In this document: positions 17,929 through 26,704 of the stretch, one piece after another
How positions within the stretch are numbered: the first letter of the stretch is position 1
How the letters are laid out: each line of letters opens with the position of its first letter
Source: Flagellimonas sp. MMG031
Lineage (GTDB): Bacteria; Bacteroidota; Bacteroidia; Flavobacteriales; Flavobacteriaceae
DNA: 64,000 bases
Direction of reading: 5' to 3'
Assembly (NCBI RefSeq): GCF_040112705.1
Contig: NZ_CP157804.1
Coordinates: forward strand, 2,970,001-3,034,000
The notes under the pieces: model-generated
Told to the model about the DNA's origin: nothing
The model's database searches: none
What the model saw: only the letters and a program-made list of their open reading frames with translations
Translations under genes and position numbers: made by a program

Positions 17929-18939
17929 ATGCAGATAGTCCTTAAAAAATACATACTCCAACTTGCCCATACCTTCACTATTTCCAGGGAATCGCGGGAC
18001 GAACAAGACACTCTTATCGTAGGTCTCTCCCTAAATGGCAAAACAGGATACGGGGAAGCGACTTCCAACGATTACTACAAAATTACCATTGAAGGGATGA
18101 TGGCCGAAATCGAAGGCGTCAGAAGCCAAATTGAAGCCTATGATTTTGACACTCCGGAAAGGTTTTACGAGTTTTTGGAATCACTCGATCTCCACAAATT
18201 TACCCTTTGCGCCTTGGATTTGGCCGCCAACGACCTGTACGGCAAGCTTCGGGGAAAACCGCTTTATGAGCTTTGGGGTACCTCTGTTGACAAATATCCA
18301 ATGACCAATTACACCATCGGTATAGATACCATCGAAAAAATGGTAGCCAAACTGCAAGAAAAACCGTGGCCCCTGTACAAAATCAAATTAGGTACTTCTG
18401 ATGATGTCGCCATAGTGCGCGAACTGCGCAAACATACCGATAGTATTTTCCGAATTGATGCCAATACCGCATGGACAGCGGAGGAAACCATTAAAAATGC
18501 ACCATTATTGAAAGAATTGGGCGTGGAATTTTTGGAACAACCCCTCAAGGCTGATGATTGGGAAGGTATGGCACTGGTAAAAGAAAAGTCGGTACTTCCC
18601 GTAATTGCCGATGAAAGCTGTATTGTGGAGGAGGATGTAGAGCGATGTGGGCCCTATTTTCATGGCATCAATATCAAACTGACCAAATGTGGTGGGTTGA
18701 CGCCCGGGCGACGCATGATCAAAAAAGGTAAAGAACTCGGACTACAGTTGATGGTGGGCTGCATGACAGAGTCTACTGTAGGTATATCGGCCATCGCCCA
18801 ACTATTGCCGCAATTGGACTATGTAGATATGGATGGCGCAATGCTGTTAAAAAGCGATATTGCCACAGGTGTAACCATTTTGGAAGGTGGACGAGTCGTT
18901 TTTCCAGAACTGCCCGGTAGCGGCATAGAATTGCTCTAA
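17929..18939 (+). CDS. dipeptide epimerase (L-Ala-D/L-Glu type, enolase superfamily)
   Basis: 336 residues starting at MQIVLKKYIL. Enolase-superfamily marks in order: KIKLG (Lys151 and Lys153, general base), RIDANTAW (Asp177), FLEQPL (Glu203), IADES (Asp228) as metal ligands, NIKLTKCGG (Lys250/Lys253, opposite base), then GCMTESTVG. These enzymes interconvert L-Ala-D-Glu and L-Ala-L-Glu during recycling of peptidoglycan peptides. The exact dipeptide specificity is not readable. The stop TAA shares its last base with the ATG of the next gene, so the two are translationally coupled. Confidence 0.87.
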   Translation: MQIVLKKYILQLAHTFTISRESRDEQDTLIVGLSLNGKTGYGEATSNDYYKITIEGMMAEIEGVRSQIEAYDFDTPERFYEFLESLDLHKFTLCALDLAANDLYGKLRGKPLYELWGTSVDKYPMTNYTIGIDTIEKMVAKLQEKPWPLYKIKLGTSDDVAIVRELRKHTDSIFRIDANTAWTAEETIKNAPLLKELGVEFLEQPLKADDWEGMALVKEKSVLPVIADESCIVEEDVERCGPYFHGINIKLTKCGGLTPGRRMIKKGKELGLQLMVGCMTESTVGISAIAQLLPQLDYVDMDGAMLLKSDIATGVTILEGGRVVFPELPGSGIELL

Positions 18940-19985
18940 TGGCACATTCGGTTCAGCGCATACCGGATAGGGAAATCCTAATTGATGGACAATCCTACCT
19001 CTATTTTGGAGGTACGGCCTATTTGGGCCTTCAAAATTATGCTCCCTTCAAGGAGCTTTACCTTACAAATATATCCAAGTTTGGCATGCACTACGGCGCT
19101 TCGCGCAAAGCGAACATTGCATTGGACATTTATAAAGAAACGGAAGACCATTTGGCCCATTGGGTAGGCAGTGAAGACTGTTTGAGTATGTCCAGCGGCT
19201 ATTTGGCTGCACAATTGGTCGTTGATCATTTTATCAAAAAGGGGCATCCGGTCATTGCAACCCCCGATGCGCACACTGCGCTTCGAATTAATGGGGTAAT
19301 GACAACTCAAAGTTTTGATGAATTGGAAACCTTGGTTTCCCAAAAATTATCCAAAAACGCTTTGGCCCCTGTTATCCTTTTTGATACCATCGACTTTTCC
19401 GGTAAACTGTACCCCAACTTTGATGGATTACGCCAACTACCTTTGGAACAACTGATTTTGGTGGGGGACGACTCTCATGGTATCGGTCTTGTTGGGAGTA
19501 ATGGAAACGGTTGTTTTGGGATGCTACAAACATTGGGAGCACAAAAGCTATTGGTCTGCTGTTCACTTGGAAAAGCCATGGGCATACAGGCAGGAGCTGT
19601 TTTTGGGAATTTGGTGGACATCGAAGTGTTGGAATCTACCCCCTTTTTTGGTGGTGCCAGTCCTGCATCACCAGCATTTATGGCCACGCTTTTGGGAGCT
19701 AAGGACCTTTATTCGGAACGCTTACGTATTTTAAGAGAAAACTATCATCATTTTCGTTCCCTGTTGAAATCCCCGAGCTTCTTTGTTCATTTACCGGGTC
19801 ATCCCACATTTGAATTCCAGAACGCCACTTTGGCTTCGCGATTGGAACAAAAGGGATTTTTGTTCACCAATTTCAACTACCCGGATGCAAACGGACCTTT
19901 GGTTAGCCGCCTTGTATTATCTGCCTATCATACCAAAAAAGATATAGAGCAACTCTGTGCTGCGCTGGACACTTTGTTGCCCTAA
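18939..19985 (+). CDS. PLP-dependent aminotransferase of the AONS/KBL (alpha-oxoamine synthase) type
   Basis: 348 residues. Fold-type I PLP enzyme: YFGGTAYLGL near the N terminus, HYGASRKANIALDIYKETED, GDDSHGIG (Asp177, binds the PLP nitrogen) and CCSLGKAMG with the Schiff-base Lys212. The closest family is 8-amino-7-oxononanoate synthase and glycine C-acetyltransferase, but the protein is shorter than the usual 380-400 residues. No bio genes are near. Coupling to the dipeptide epimerase suggests a role in using amino acids from peptidoglycan peptides; that is inference. Confidence 0.8.
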   Translation: MAHSVQRIPDREILIDGQSYLYFGGTAYLGLQNYAPFKELYLTNISKFGMHYGASRKANIALDIYKETEDHLAHWVGSEDCLSMSSGYLAAQLVVDHFIKKGHPVIATPDAHTALRINGVMTTQSFDELETLVSQKLSKNALAPVILFDTIDFSGKLYPNFDGLRQLPLEQLILVGDDSHGIGLVGSNGNGCFGMLQTLGAQKLLVCCSLGKAMGIQAGAVFGNLVDIEVLESTPFFGGASPASPAFMATLLGAKDLYSERLRILRENYHHFRSLLKSPSFFVHLPGHPTFEFQNATLASRLEQKGFLFTNFNYPDANGPLVSRLVLSAYHTKKDIEQLCAALDTLLP

Positions 19986-20180
19986 AAAACGCGCTATGGC
20001 CTCCACCAAATTTCCTACCTGTTATATTCTTCAGTAAAATTGAATTATCATTATGATTTTAACAACAAAAAACACTTAAAAATACACTTTACATAATTTA
20101 TATAGGGTATAATTTAATATTGTTAAAATTTATTCTTACCTTTTAGATATCACATTTAGGAACTTAAAAGGTAGGGCACT

Positions 20181-20624
20181 ATGAAAAAATCAGTTTTACT
20201 TTTCGCATTTATCCTGGTTCTCTTGATGGCAGTAAGCTTTACAGGACCTTATCCAAACAGCCCTAGCATTGAAGGAACGTGGGAATTAGAGAGTTTTTAC
20301 AACTATGACGGCGAAAACGTCATAGATACGATTGAAAAATCGGATGGTTACCGACAGGTTAAAATGTATTCCAAGGAGAAAATTATGTGGACCCGATATG
20401 TTCCGGACGAACCCAACGGAAGGTTTGGCTACGGATCATACAAGGTAACTGACAACTCGTTGATAGAGGTTATCGAATACGGGGACGACGACATGATGAA
20501 GGCCTTGGATACCATGAGAAACTTTACATTTGAACTCATTTTAAACGAGGACTCCTTCAGCCAAATTACGGTTGATTCGGAGGGTAACCGAACGTTTTCC
20601 GAAAATTACAAGCGGATTGATTAA
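20181..20624 (+). CDS. secreted lipocalin-like hypothetical protein
   Basis: 147 residues. It has an N-terminal signal or membrane anchor (LLFAFILVLLMAVSFTG), then SIEGTWELESFYNYDGE, the 'GtW.l' opening of lipocalin-like DUF families, and several beta strands. I do not recognise a specific family. The 195-base upstream region is very AT-rich. It stands alone, followed by a palindromic element that separates it from trxB. Confidence 0.65.
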   Translation: MKKSVLLFAFILVLLMAVSFTGPYPNSPSIEGTWELESFYNYDGENVIDTIEKSDGYRQVKMYSKEKIMWTRYVPDEPNGRFGYGSYKVTDNSLIEVIEYGDDDMMKALDTMRNFTFELILNEDSFSQITVDSEGNRTFSENYKRID

Positions 20625-20633
20625 ATTACAATC

Positions 20634-20777
20634 ACAAAAAAAGCTGTCTAAAAAGAGAATTATCTGTCAGTTCGAGCGCAGTCGAGAACTTAATAATCAT
20701 TCACGACCATTGGGTTTCGACTGCGCTCAACCTGACAATGTTCAAATATAAAAGCCTTTTAGACAGCGTTTTTTTGA
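20634..20777. repeat. nested palindromic element between converging genes
   Basis: Outer arms (A)nGCTGTCTAAAA at 20636-20655 pair with TTTTAGACAGC(G)T(n) at 20756-20775. Inner arms TGTCAGTTCGAGCGCAGTCG at 20665-20684 pair with the complement of 20717-20736. The inner motif is the dispersed GACTGCGCTC sequence also found in the 9-12 kb island. It may act as a two-way terminator or be a small non-autonomous mobile repeat. Confidence 0.75.
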
Positions 20778-20790
20778 GGAAAACTCCAAT

Positions 20791-21762
20791 TTATTCCGAA
20801 GTCTGAAGCTCTTTGCTCTCCACGGCTGCTAAATAGCGTTCGGCATCCAAGGCTGCCATACAGCCCGTACCCGCAGCGGTAACTGCCTGCCTATAGATTT
20901 TGTCCTGTGCATCACCACTGGCAAAAACGCCGGGCTTGTTCGTTTTGGTGGATTTGGGCTGGGTGATGATATAGCCCGTATCATCCATATCCAATTGTCC
21001 TTTGAACACATCCGTGTTCGGTTTGTGACCGATTGCTATAAACAGTCCTGTTACTGGGATATCTTCTTTCTCCCCTGTTTCGTTGTTCACCACACGAACG
21101 CCTTCTACCACCTGTTCGCCCAATACTTCTTCAACCTCTGTATTGTATCGAATTTCAATATTATCCAAACTGTTCACGCGATGTTGCATGGCTTTGGAGG
21201 CACGCATGTAATCCTTACGGACGAGCATGGTCACTTTGGTACAGATATTGGCCAAATAGGATGCCTCTTCGGCGGCTGTATCCCCTGCCCCAACAATGGC
21301 GACCTCTTGTCCTTTATAAAAGAAGCCATCACAAACGGCACAAGCAGAGACACCTCCGCCCCTTAAACGTTGCTCGCTGGGCAAATTCAAATATTTCGCG
21401 GATGCTCCGGTTGAAATAATAACAGTTTCGGCCTCCAACTGTGTGCTATCATCCACGGTAATTTTATGGATACCTCCTACTTCATCGCTCAACTCCACTG
21501 CGGTTACCATACCTATGCGCACGTCCGTTCCAAACCTTTCGGCCTGTTGTTGCAACTGCATCATCATGGTAGGACCATCCACTCCTTCGGGGTACCCTGG
21601 GAAGTTGTCCACTTCAGTAGTGGTGGTCAACTGGCCACCGGGCTCCATTCCCGTATACAAAACTGGTTTTAAATCCGCCCTAGAGGCGTAAATGGCAGCG
21701 GTATACCCTGCTGGACCCGATCCGATAATCAATGTTTTGATTCTTTCCACTTGTTCTGACAT
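20791..21762 (-). CDS. trxB: thioredoxin-disulfide reductase
   Basis: 323 residues. FAD site IIGSGPAGYTAAIYASRA (about 12-29), redox motif CAVCDG with Cys141 and Cys144, NAD(P) site VAIVGAGDTAAEE and C-terminal FAD motif VFASGDAQDK. The length and order match bacterial low-molecular-weight TrxB, which passes NADPH electrons to thioredoxin in the cytoplasm. A possible -7 box (TACTTTTG on the minus strand) lies at 21789-21796. Confidence 0.94.
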   Translation of the reverse strand: MSEQVERIKTLIIGSGPAGYTAAIYASRADLKPVLYTGMEPGGQLTTTTEVDNFPGYPEGVDGPTMMMQLQQQAERFGTDVRIGMVTAVELSDEVGGIHKITVDDSTQLEAETVIISTGASAKYLNLPSEQRLRGGGVSACAVCDGFFYKGQEVAIVGAGDTAAEEASYLANICTKVTMLVRKDYMRASKAMQHRVNSLDNIEIRYNTEVEEVLGEQVVEGVRVVNNETGEKEDIPVTGLFIAIGHKPNTDVFKGQLDMDDTGYIITQPKSTKTNKPGVFASGDAQDKIYRQAVTAAGTGCMAALDAERYLAAVESKELQTSE

Positions 21763-22272
21763 AAATCTTCTCCTGATAAATTACCTTACAAAAGTAGGTT
21801 TTTTGTCCAAAAACTTACACCATCAGGTTTTCCAGTTTTTTTAAAAGATGTAAACAATTGGGGTGAAGGACCTTTCTCGGGCAAAAAAAGCCCATAAATA
21901 AAAAGTAGGTCAAATTTATGGGAACATATATTTGATCTTAGAAACCGTTACAACCAAGGGGCTCAACCTCAAAAAACCCCTTGGAGCAACGTAAACCTTG
22001 TTAACAAATAAGATGTCAGGCAAAGAACACTTAGTACCCTATAAATCACCCCAATCCTATTTAAGGTTTTAACTCAAGCTTGGCAGCTTTCGTTATCTGG
22101 TACAAACATAGTGCTGCCCGTTGGATTTTTAGTGGGTGAATTTACGGATGGCCCTTCTGAATTGACGGATGCCCCTTTTGAATTGATCGATGCGTTTTTT
22201 GGACCTCGCGTAGGAAAATATGACAAAAATAGCAAAATGTTGAATTCCAGCTATTTAATCAAAAAAACAAAA
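21763..22272. other. 510-base intergenic region with hairpin and tandem repeat
   Basis: No convincing gene. It contains the trxB upstream region, a perfect 8-bp hairpin CCAAGGGG/CCCCTTGG at 21954-21984 and the 21-bp tandem array at 22138-22200. The array translates as seven-residue repeats in one frame (EFTDGPS, ELTDAPF, ELIDAFF), but the reading frame has no plausible start context. Confidence 0.5.
22138..22200. repeat. 21-bp tandem repeat, three units, second array
   Basis: Units start at 22138, 22159 and 22180 and share GAATT(G/T)A(C/T)(C/G)GATG. The middle unit matches 17 of 21 bases of the reverse complement of the first unit of the 9946-10008 array, after rotation. Confidence 0.8.
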
Positions 22273-23643
22273 TTATTGCTTGTATTTCAGTTTACGCTCA
22301 ATGGTTTCGATCATTACATTGGCAATATCCTTGCCGGTGGTATTTTCGATACCTTCAAGACCGGGAGAAGAGTTTACTTCCAACAATAATGGTCCTTTGT
22401 TGGAACGAATAAGGTCTACACCGGCCACATCCAGATTGAAGACCTTGGCGGATTTGATGGCCAATTTACGCTCTTCTGGAGTGATTTTCACCTTTGAAGC
22501 CGCTCCTCCTTGGTGGATATTGGCACGGAACTCGCCTTTTTGCGCAGTCCGTTGCATGGAGGCCACTACCTTGCCATTCACCACAAAGCAACGGATATCG
22601 TGTCCGTTGGCCTCTTTGATAAACTCCTGTACCAAGATGTTGGTCTGTACACTCTTAAAGGCATTGATTACACTTTCTGCAGCCTTATTGGTTTCTGCCA
22701 GCACTACACCTTTTCCCTGGGTACTCTCCAATAATTTTATGATCAAAGGGGCACCGCTCACCATACGGATAAGGTCCTTGGTGTCCATCGGGGATTTGGC
22801 GAAGCCCGTTGTTGGAATGTGAATATCGTTTTTGGAGAACAATTGTGAGGCAAATAATTTATCACGAGATCTACCAATAGAGTCAGCTGAATTTAAACAA
22901 TAGACACCCAAGGTATCAAACTGTCGCAGTAAAGCACAGCCATAAAAAGTGACAGCAGGTTTGATTCGGGGAATCACGGCATCGAACTTGTCCAAAATGT
23001 TCCCTCCGCGGTATCTGATTTCGGGGGTGGCCGCATCCAACTTCATGTACACATGTTCCACATTCAAAAAGACAACTTTGTGACCTCTCATTTCGCCAGC
23101 CTCGATAATGCGCTTGTTGCTGTACAAATTGGGGTTACTGGCCAAAAGCCCTATGCGCAAGCCCTTTTTTTCTGTGGTATAGGGCTTGTACTTCTCTTCT
23201 AACTCATCATCTGTAATGTCCCCTTGAAGAAAACTTTGGGAAGGATCTACCAGATATCTTCCATTCATGGCTTCACGGCCCAATAACATCCGATACTCCA
23301 TGGTATCCCGATTGGCCAAGGTAAGGTCTATTTCAAACACATTACCTGCTATATTTACTTTGGTCCGTATCACCGGTCGTTCTTCACCGATACCAGCAGA
23401 GCTTTTTACGTTTCGTACATCGACCAATTTGGCTTGGCAAAGAATTCCTATGCTTCTATTGTCTTGAACAGGATTGACCTCAAACCTAACCCATTCTTCC
23501 AATCCTTTGTTGAATACTTTGATCTTACTGGCTTGGATAGATGATGTTTTTGCCCCAGAGTCCACTCTGGCCTTTATGGCCGGAATTCCCAAATCATCGA
23601 AACGGCACCATTCTTCGCTGCCCAAAACTTTAATATCGCTCAA
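22273..23643 (-). CDS. rimK: fusion of RimK-associated zinc-protease-like domain with RimK ATP-grasp ligase
   Basis: 456 residues. The N-terminal domain (about 5-150) is the retropepsin-like domain often encoded beside RimK (PF05618 type), with [16 protein letters not shown] and [10 protein letters not shown]. The RimK ATP-grasp part (about 170-456) carries [43 protein letters not shown] (ATP-binding Lys), [11 protein letters not shown] and [15 protein letters not shown]. RimK adds glutamates to ribosomal protein S6; relatives make other amide bonds. It is the last gene of the polyamine operon, 13 bases after the DUF155 gene. Confidence 0.87.
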   Translation of the reverse strand: MSDIKVLGSEEWCRFDDLGIPAIKARVDSGAKTSSIQASKIKVFNKGLEEWVRFEVNPVQDNRSIGILCQAKLVDVRNVKSSAGIGEERPVIRTKVNIAGNVFEIDLTLANRDTMEYRMLLGREAMNGRYLVDPSQSFLQGDITDDELEEKYKPYTTEKKGLRIGLLASNPNLYSNKRIIEAGEMRGHKVVFLNVEHVYMKLDAATPEIRYRGGNILDKFDAVIPRIKPAVTFYGCALLRQFDTLGVYCLNSADSIGRSRDKLFASQLFSKNDIHIPTTGFAKSPMDTKDLIRMVSGAPLIIKLLESTQGKGVVLAETNKAAESVINAFKSVQTNILVQEFIKEANGHDIRCFVVNGKVVASMQRTAQKGEFRANIHQGGAASKVKITPEERKLAIKSAKVFNLDVAGVDLIRSNKGPLLLEVNSSPGLEGIENTTGKDIANVMIETIERKLKYKQ

Positions 23644-23656
23644 AATACTGTCTTTT

Positions 23657-24442
23657 TTAACTGATTAATCGCATAATGAACAAGTCTACCACCTCTACCA
23701 AAATCAATATAATAATGATCCACTCGAGCCTACTGCTCTCCCTGTGGTCCATTATATTCATGAAAAGGCTCAGGTTTTCCTTGATCACATGTCCTTGTTC
23801 CTTTATGTTCCTATACCTTTCCTTTAGGTCAAAGATTTGTTTGAGGCCCTTATCCAATCGATCCAGTTCCAAATCTTCCCAAACTACTTCGTGGGAATCA
23901 AAAATATACAGGTTTTCGGAAATCTGGTTGTTTATGTTCAATACTTTTGCAATATGCCGCTTTAGCTTTTTGCCGCCGATGTCCAATTTCCCGTTTTCCT
24001 CCAAATAGGTGGTATGCTCGCGAGTCTCTTTCATGGCCTGTTCGGACAGACCTGCATAATAATCCATTGCCACGGACTGCGACAAATGTAACAGGGCCAA
24101 ACGTATGCCTTCTACGTTTGATTTTGGCAGAAGCACCTTTTCATTTTCTATGCTTGCGTTTTCCCGATCGGACACCAACTCCATTTCCATGGTTTCGTTG
24201 ATGTCGGATGGACGCCATTCTTCACAATAGGGCTCAATTTCTTTCAAAAGTTGGGCTATTTCAGGCTCCGAATACCCAAAAAACGAGACCACCCCATACC
24301 TGAATATATAGAGGTAACGCGATGCATCGGAATAGAAAAGCTCGTCCCTATCCCCTACAATCAGTTCTTTGTCCAAGGCTTTCCTGCACGCAGTTATATT
24401 GATACTGGTGGCAAGATGCAGGGCCAATGCCTCTGATGCCAT
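23657..24442 (-). CDS. RMD1/YagE (DUF155) family membrane-anchored protein
   Basis: 261 residues. DUF155 features: [21 protein letters not shown], then [37 protein letters not shown] and [16 protein letters not shown]. The C terminus has one membrane segment ([17 protein letters not shown]). Yeast relatives act in mitochondrial translation and sporulation; bacterial function is unknown. Position between the deoxyhypusine-synthase-like operon genes and rimK suggests a shared transcript and perhaps a role linked to translation or polyamines. Confidence 0.82.
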   Translation of the reverse strand: MASEALALHLATSINITACRKALDKELIVGDRDELFYSDASRYLYIFRYGVVSFFGYSEPEIAQLLKEIEPYCEEWRPSDINETMEMELVSDRENASIENEKVLLPKSNVEGIRLALLHLSQSVAMDYYAGLSEQAMKETREHTTYLEENGKLDIGGKKLKRHIAKVLNINNQISENLYIFDSHEVVWEDLELDRLDKGLKQIFDLKERYRNIKEQGHVIKENLSLFMNIMDHRESSRLEWIIIILILVEVVDLFIMRLIS

Positions 24443-24471
24443 TTCGGTAAAATATGAAGTTATTGTTGCAA

Positions 24472-24780
24472 CTATTCCTCCTCGGAACCTTCCAGTTCGT
24501 CGGTGTTCAAATCTGATTCGTCCTCGGAATCGTTGTCCGAATCATCAAAATCCTCCATGGCCATAACCAATCGTTTGCTCACCTTGACCAGATAGGCCGT
24601 GTCCTCGGTACGGACTTCAACACACTCCACCACCTCGTTATTGGCGTTCCTGTATGTCACGATATCGTCATCATCGTAACCATCGGGAAATTTTTCCACC
24701 AGAAGGTTGAGCATGTGTTTGTCCAATTTCTTAAAATCTACGATCACTCGTTTTAAAGCGGGGGTTTGTCCTTTCCTCAT
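24472..24780 (-). CDS. small acidic conserved protein in the polyamine operon
   Basis: 102 residues. Basic N terminus (MRKGQTPALKRVIVDFKKLD) and a strongly acidic tail rich in Asp, Glu and Ser from about residue 76. The middle part (LVEKFPDGYDDDDIVTYRNANNEVVECVEVRTEDTAYLVKV) looks like a small alpha/beta fold. I know it only as a hypothetical in this context in flavobacteria. It starts 3 bases from the stop of the deoxyhypusine-synthase-like gene, so the pair is co-translated. Confidence 0.72.
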   Translation of the reverse strand: MRKGQTPALKRVIVDFKKLDKHMLNLLVEKFPDGYDDDDIVTYRNANNEVVECVEVRTEDTAYLVKVSKRLVMAMEDFDDSDNDSEDESDLNTDELEGSEEE

Positions 24781-24782
24781 GA

Positions 24783-25757
24783 TTACATGTCTAGTAAATA
24801 AGCGAAAATCAAAGGCGCCACGATGGTCGCATCGGATTCTACAATGAATTTTGGGGTGTCGATATCCAGCTTGCCCCAGGTAATCTTTTCGTTGGGAACA
24901 GCTCCGGAGTATGAGCCATAACTTGTGGTGGAATCACTAATTTGGCAGAAATAGCTCCAGAAAGGGGTATCGGTCTGTTCCAAATCTTGGTATAACATGG
25001 GCACTACGCAAATCGGGAAATCCCCTGCAATACCGCCTCCAATTTGGAAGAAACCTATCCCGTTTTCCGAATTTTTTTGGTACCAATCGGCCAAAAAGGT
25101 CATGTACTCGATACCGGATTTGACGGTGCTGGCCTTTAATTCTCCTTTGATTACGTAACTGGCGAAAATGTTCCCCATGGTACTGTCTTCCCAGCCTGGA
25201 ACCACGATAGGCAGGTTCTTTTTCGCTGCGGCGTACATCCACGAATCTTTGATATCTATCTCGTAATATTGCTCCAAAACACCGGACAACAGCAGCTTGT
25301 ACATAAACTCATGTGGAAAATACCGCTCTCCTTTTTCGTCAGCCTCTTTCCAAATATCATAAATATGCTTTTGTAGCCTTCTGAATGCCTCTTCTTCTGG
25401 AATACAAGTATCGGTGACCCTATTGAGTCCGTTTTCCAACAAGTCCCATTCCTGCTGTGGTGTCAAATCGCGATAGTTGGGCACTCTTTTGTAGTGCGAG
25501 TGCGCCACCAAATTCATAAGGTCCTCCTCGAGGTTCGCTCCGGTACAGGAGACAATGTGGACCTTATCGGTACGGATGATCTCTGCAAAGATTTTTCCCA
25601 GTTCTGCCGTACTCATGGCGCCCGCCAAGGAAACCAGCATTTTGGAACCTTTTTCCAGTTGATCTTCGTACCCTTTAGCGGCATCCACAAGGGCGGCCGA
25701 ATTAAAGTGCAAAAAGTATTTTTGTATGAATTTTGATATTTCTCCTTTGTTACTCAT
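24783..25757 (-). CDS. deoxyhypusine synthase-like protein (possible homospermidine synthase)
   Basis: 324 residues. DHS-family landmarks: LVSLAGAMSTAELGKIFAEI (NAD site), HIVSCTGANLEEDL, PGWEDSTMGNIFA, FFQIGGGIAGDFPICVVPML and the catalytic lysine motif ITWGKLD (Lys296), followed by VESDATIVAPL. Eukaryotic DHS modifies eIF5A, which bacteria lack; homospermidine synthases arose from DHS. With putrescine-making genes directly upstream and an 8-base overlap with speB, a putrescine- or spermidine-derived aminobutyl transfer, most simply homospermidine formation, is likely. Product specificity is inference. Confidence 0.85.
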   Translation of the reverse strand: MSNKGEISKFIQKYFLHFNSAALVDAAKGYEDQLEKGSKMLVSLAGAMSTAELGKIFAEIIRTDKVHIVSCTGANLEEDLMNLVAHSHYKRVPNYRDLTPQQEWDLLENGLNRVTDTCIPEEEAFRRLQKHIYDIWKEADEKGERYFPHEFMYKLLLSGVLEQYYEIDIKDSWMYAAAKKNLPIVVPGWEDSTMGNIFASYVIKGELKASTVKSGIEYMTFLADWYQKNSENGIGFFQIGGGIAGDFPICVVPMLYQDLEQTDTPFWSYFCQISDSTTSYGSYSGAVPNEKITWGKLDIDTPKFIVESDATIVAPLIFAYLLDM

Positions 25758-26685
25758 CGTAATCTTCTAAATTGTTTTTGGATTTTTTGAAGTCGTCATC
25801 GTCCTCAAAACTTTCATCCATGAATTCGTTATTGTTTGAAAATTTATAGCTCAACATTTTATAGTAGAGCTTGGCTGCCAAGAAATCTGACGAGCGGTCC
25901 ACATCATTGGGGCATAGTTCCACGATGTCAAAACCTACGACATTCTTCTCACTGAAAACCCTGCGCAAAAAGTCTAGGGTCTCGTACCAAAACAGCCCAC
26001 CAGGTTCTGGTGTTCCGGTCGATGGCAGTATGGATGGGTCGAAGGCATCCAAATCGAAGGTAATGTATACGTTGTCCGTCATCAAGTCCAAGGCGGCATC
26101 CATCCAAAAATCATCGGAAACCATTTCATGGGCGAAGAATACGTTGTCCCTGTCCATCACCAAGGTTTCGGTATGGTCCATGCTACGAATCCCCACCTGT
26201 ACCAAATTGGTGGTCTCATTGGCTTCGTACAACGCGCAGGCATGATTGTATTTGGTACCACCGTATTCTTTTCGCAAGTCGGCATGGGCATCGATTTGCA
26301 AAACGGTAAGGTCTTCAAAACACTCGTTGAATGCCCTGATCGCTCCAATGGAAATGGAATGTTCCCCACCAAACATGGTTACCATTTTATTTCGGTTGAT
26401 GTAATCCTTCACCGTTTTGTGAACAGATTCCACCATAGCATCGGGTGTATCAAAACCATCTAGGGCATCGGCCAGATAAATGCCCTGTTTGTACACTTCG
26501 CTATCCGTTTCAATATCGTAAATTTCCATATTCTCCGAGGCTTCCAAGAAGGCTTCCGGACCTTTGTCCGCACCTTTGCCCCAAGTACTGGTACCATCGT
26601 AGGGAACGGGCAACAATACTACTTTGGCCTTTTCGGCCGAACCGTATTCCTTTGGAATACCGGCATATGTTCTTTCTGTTTTCAT
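25750..26685 (-). CDS. speB: agmatinase
   Basis: 311 residues from the ATG at 26685 (MKTERTYAGIPKEYGS); an upstream in-frame extension overlaps speA and is rejected. Ureohydrolase metal motifs: FGGEHSIS, QIDAHADLR and ITFDLDAFDPS, which bind the two Mn ions. It converts agmatine to putrescine and urea. The acidic tail (SFEDDDDF...) is unusual but does not touch the catalytic core. The 3' end overlaps the next gene by 8 bases; speA ends 19 bases upstream. Confidence 0.92.
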   Translation of the reverse strand: MKTERTYAGIPKEYGSAEKAKVVLLPVPYDGTSTWGKGADKGPEAFLEASENMEIYDIETDSEVYKQGIYLADALDGFDTPDAMVESVHKTVKDYINRNKMVTMFGGEHSISIGAIRAFNECFEDLTVLQIDAHADLRKEYGGTKYNHACALYEANETTNLVQVGIRSMDHTETLVMDRDNVFFAHEMVSDDFWMDAALDLMTDNVYITFDLDAFDPSILPSTGTPEPGGLFWYETLDFLRRVFSEKNVVGFDIVELCPNDVDRSSDFLAAKLYYKMLSYKFSNNNEFMDESFEDDDDFKKSKNNLEDYDE

Positions 26686-26704
26686 TTTTTTATTGATTTC
26701 CTTT

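Noticed and set aside
22111..22389. ORF through the 21-bp array, 92 codons, with seven-residue repeats
   Set aside because: It has no plausible start context, overlaps the end of rimK in antisense and owes its repeats to the tandem array.
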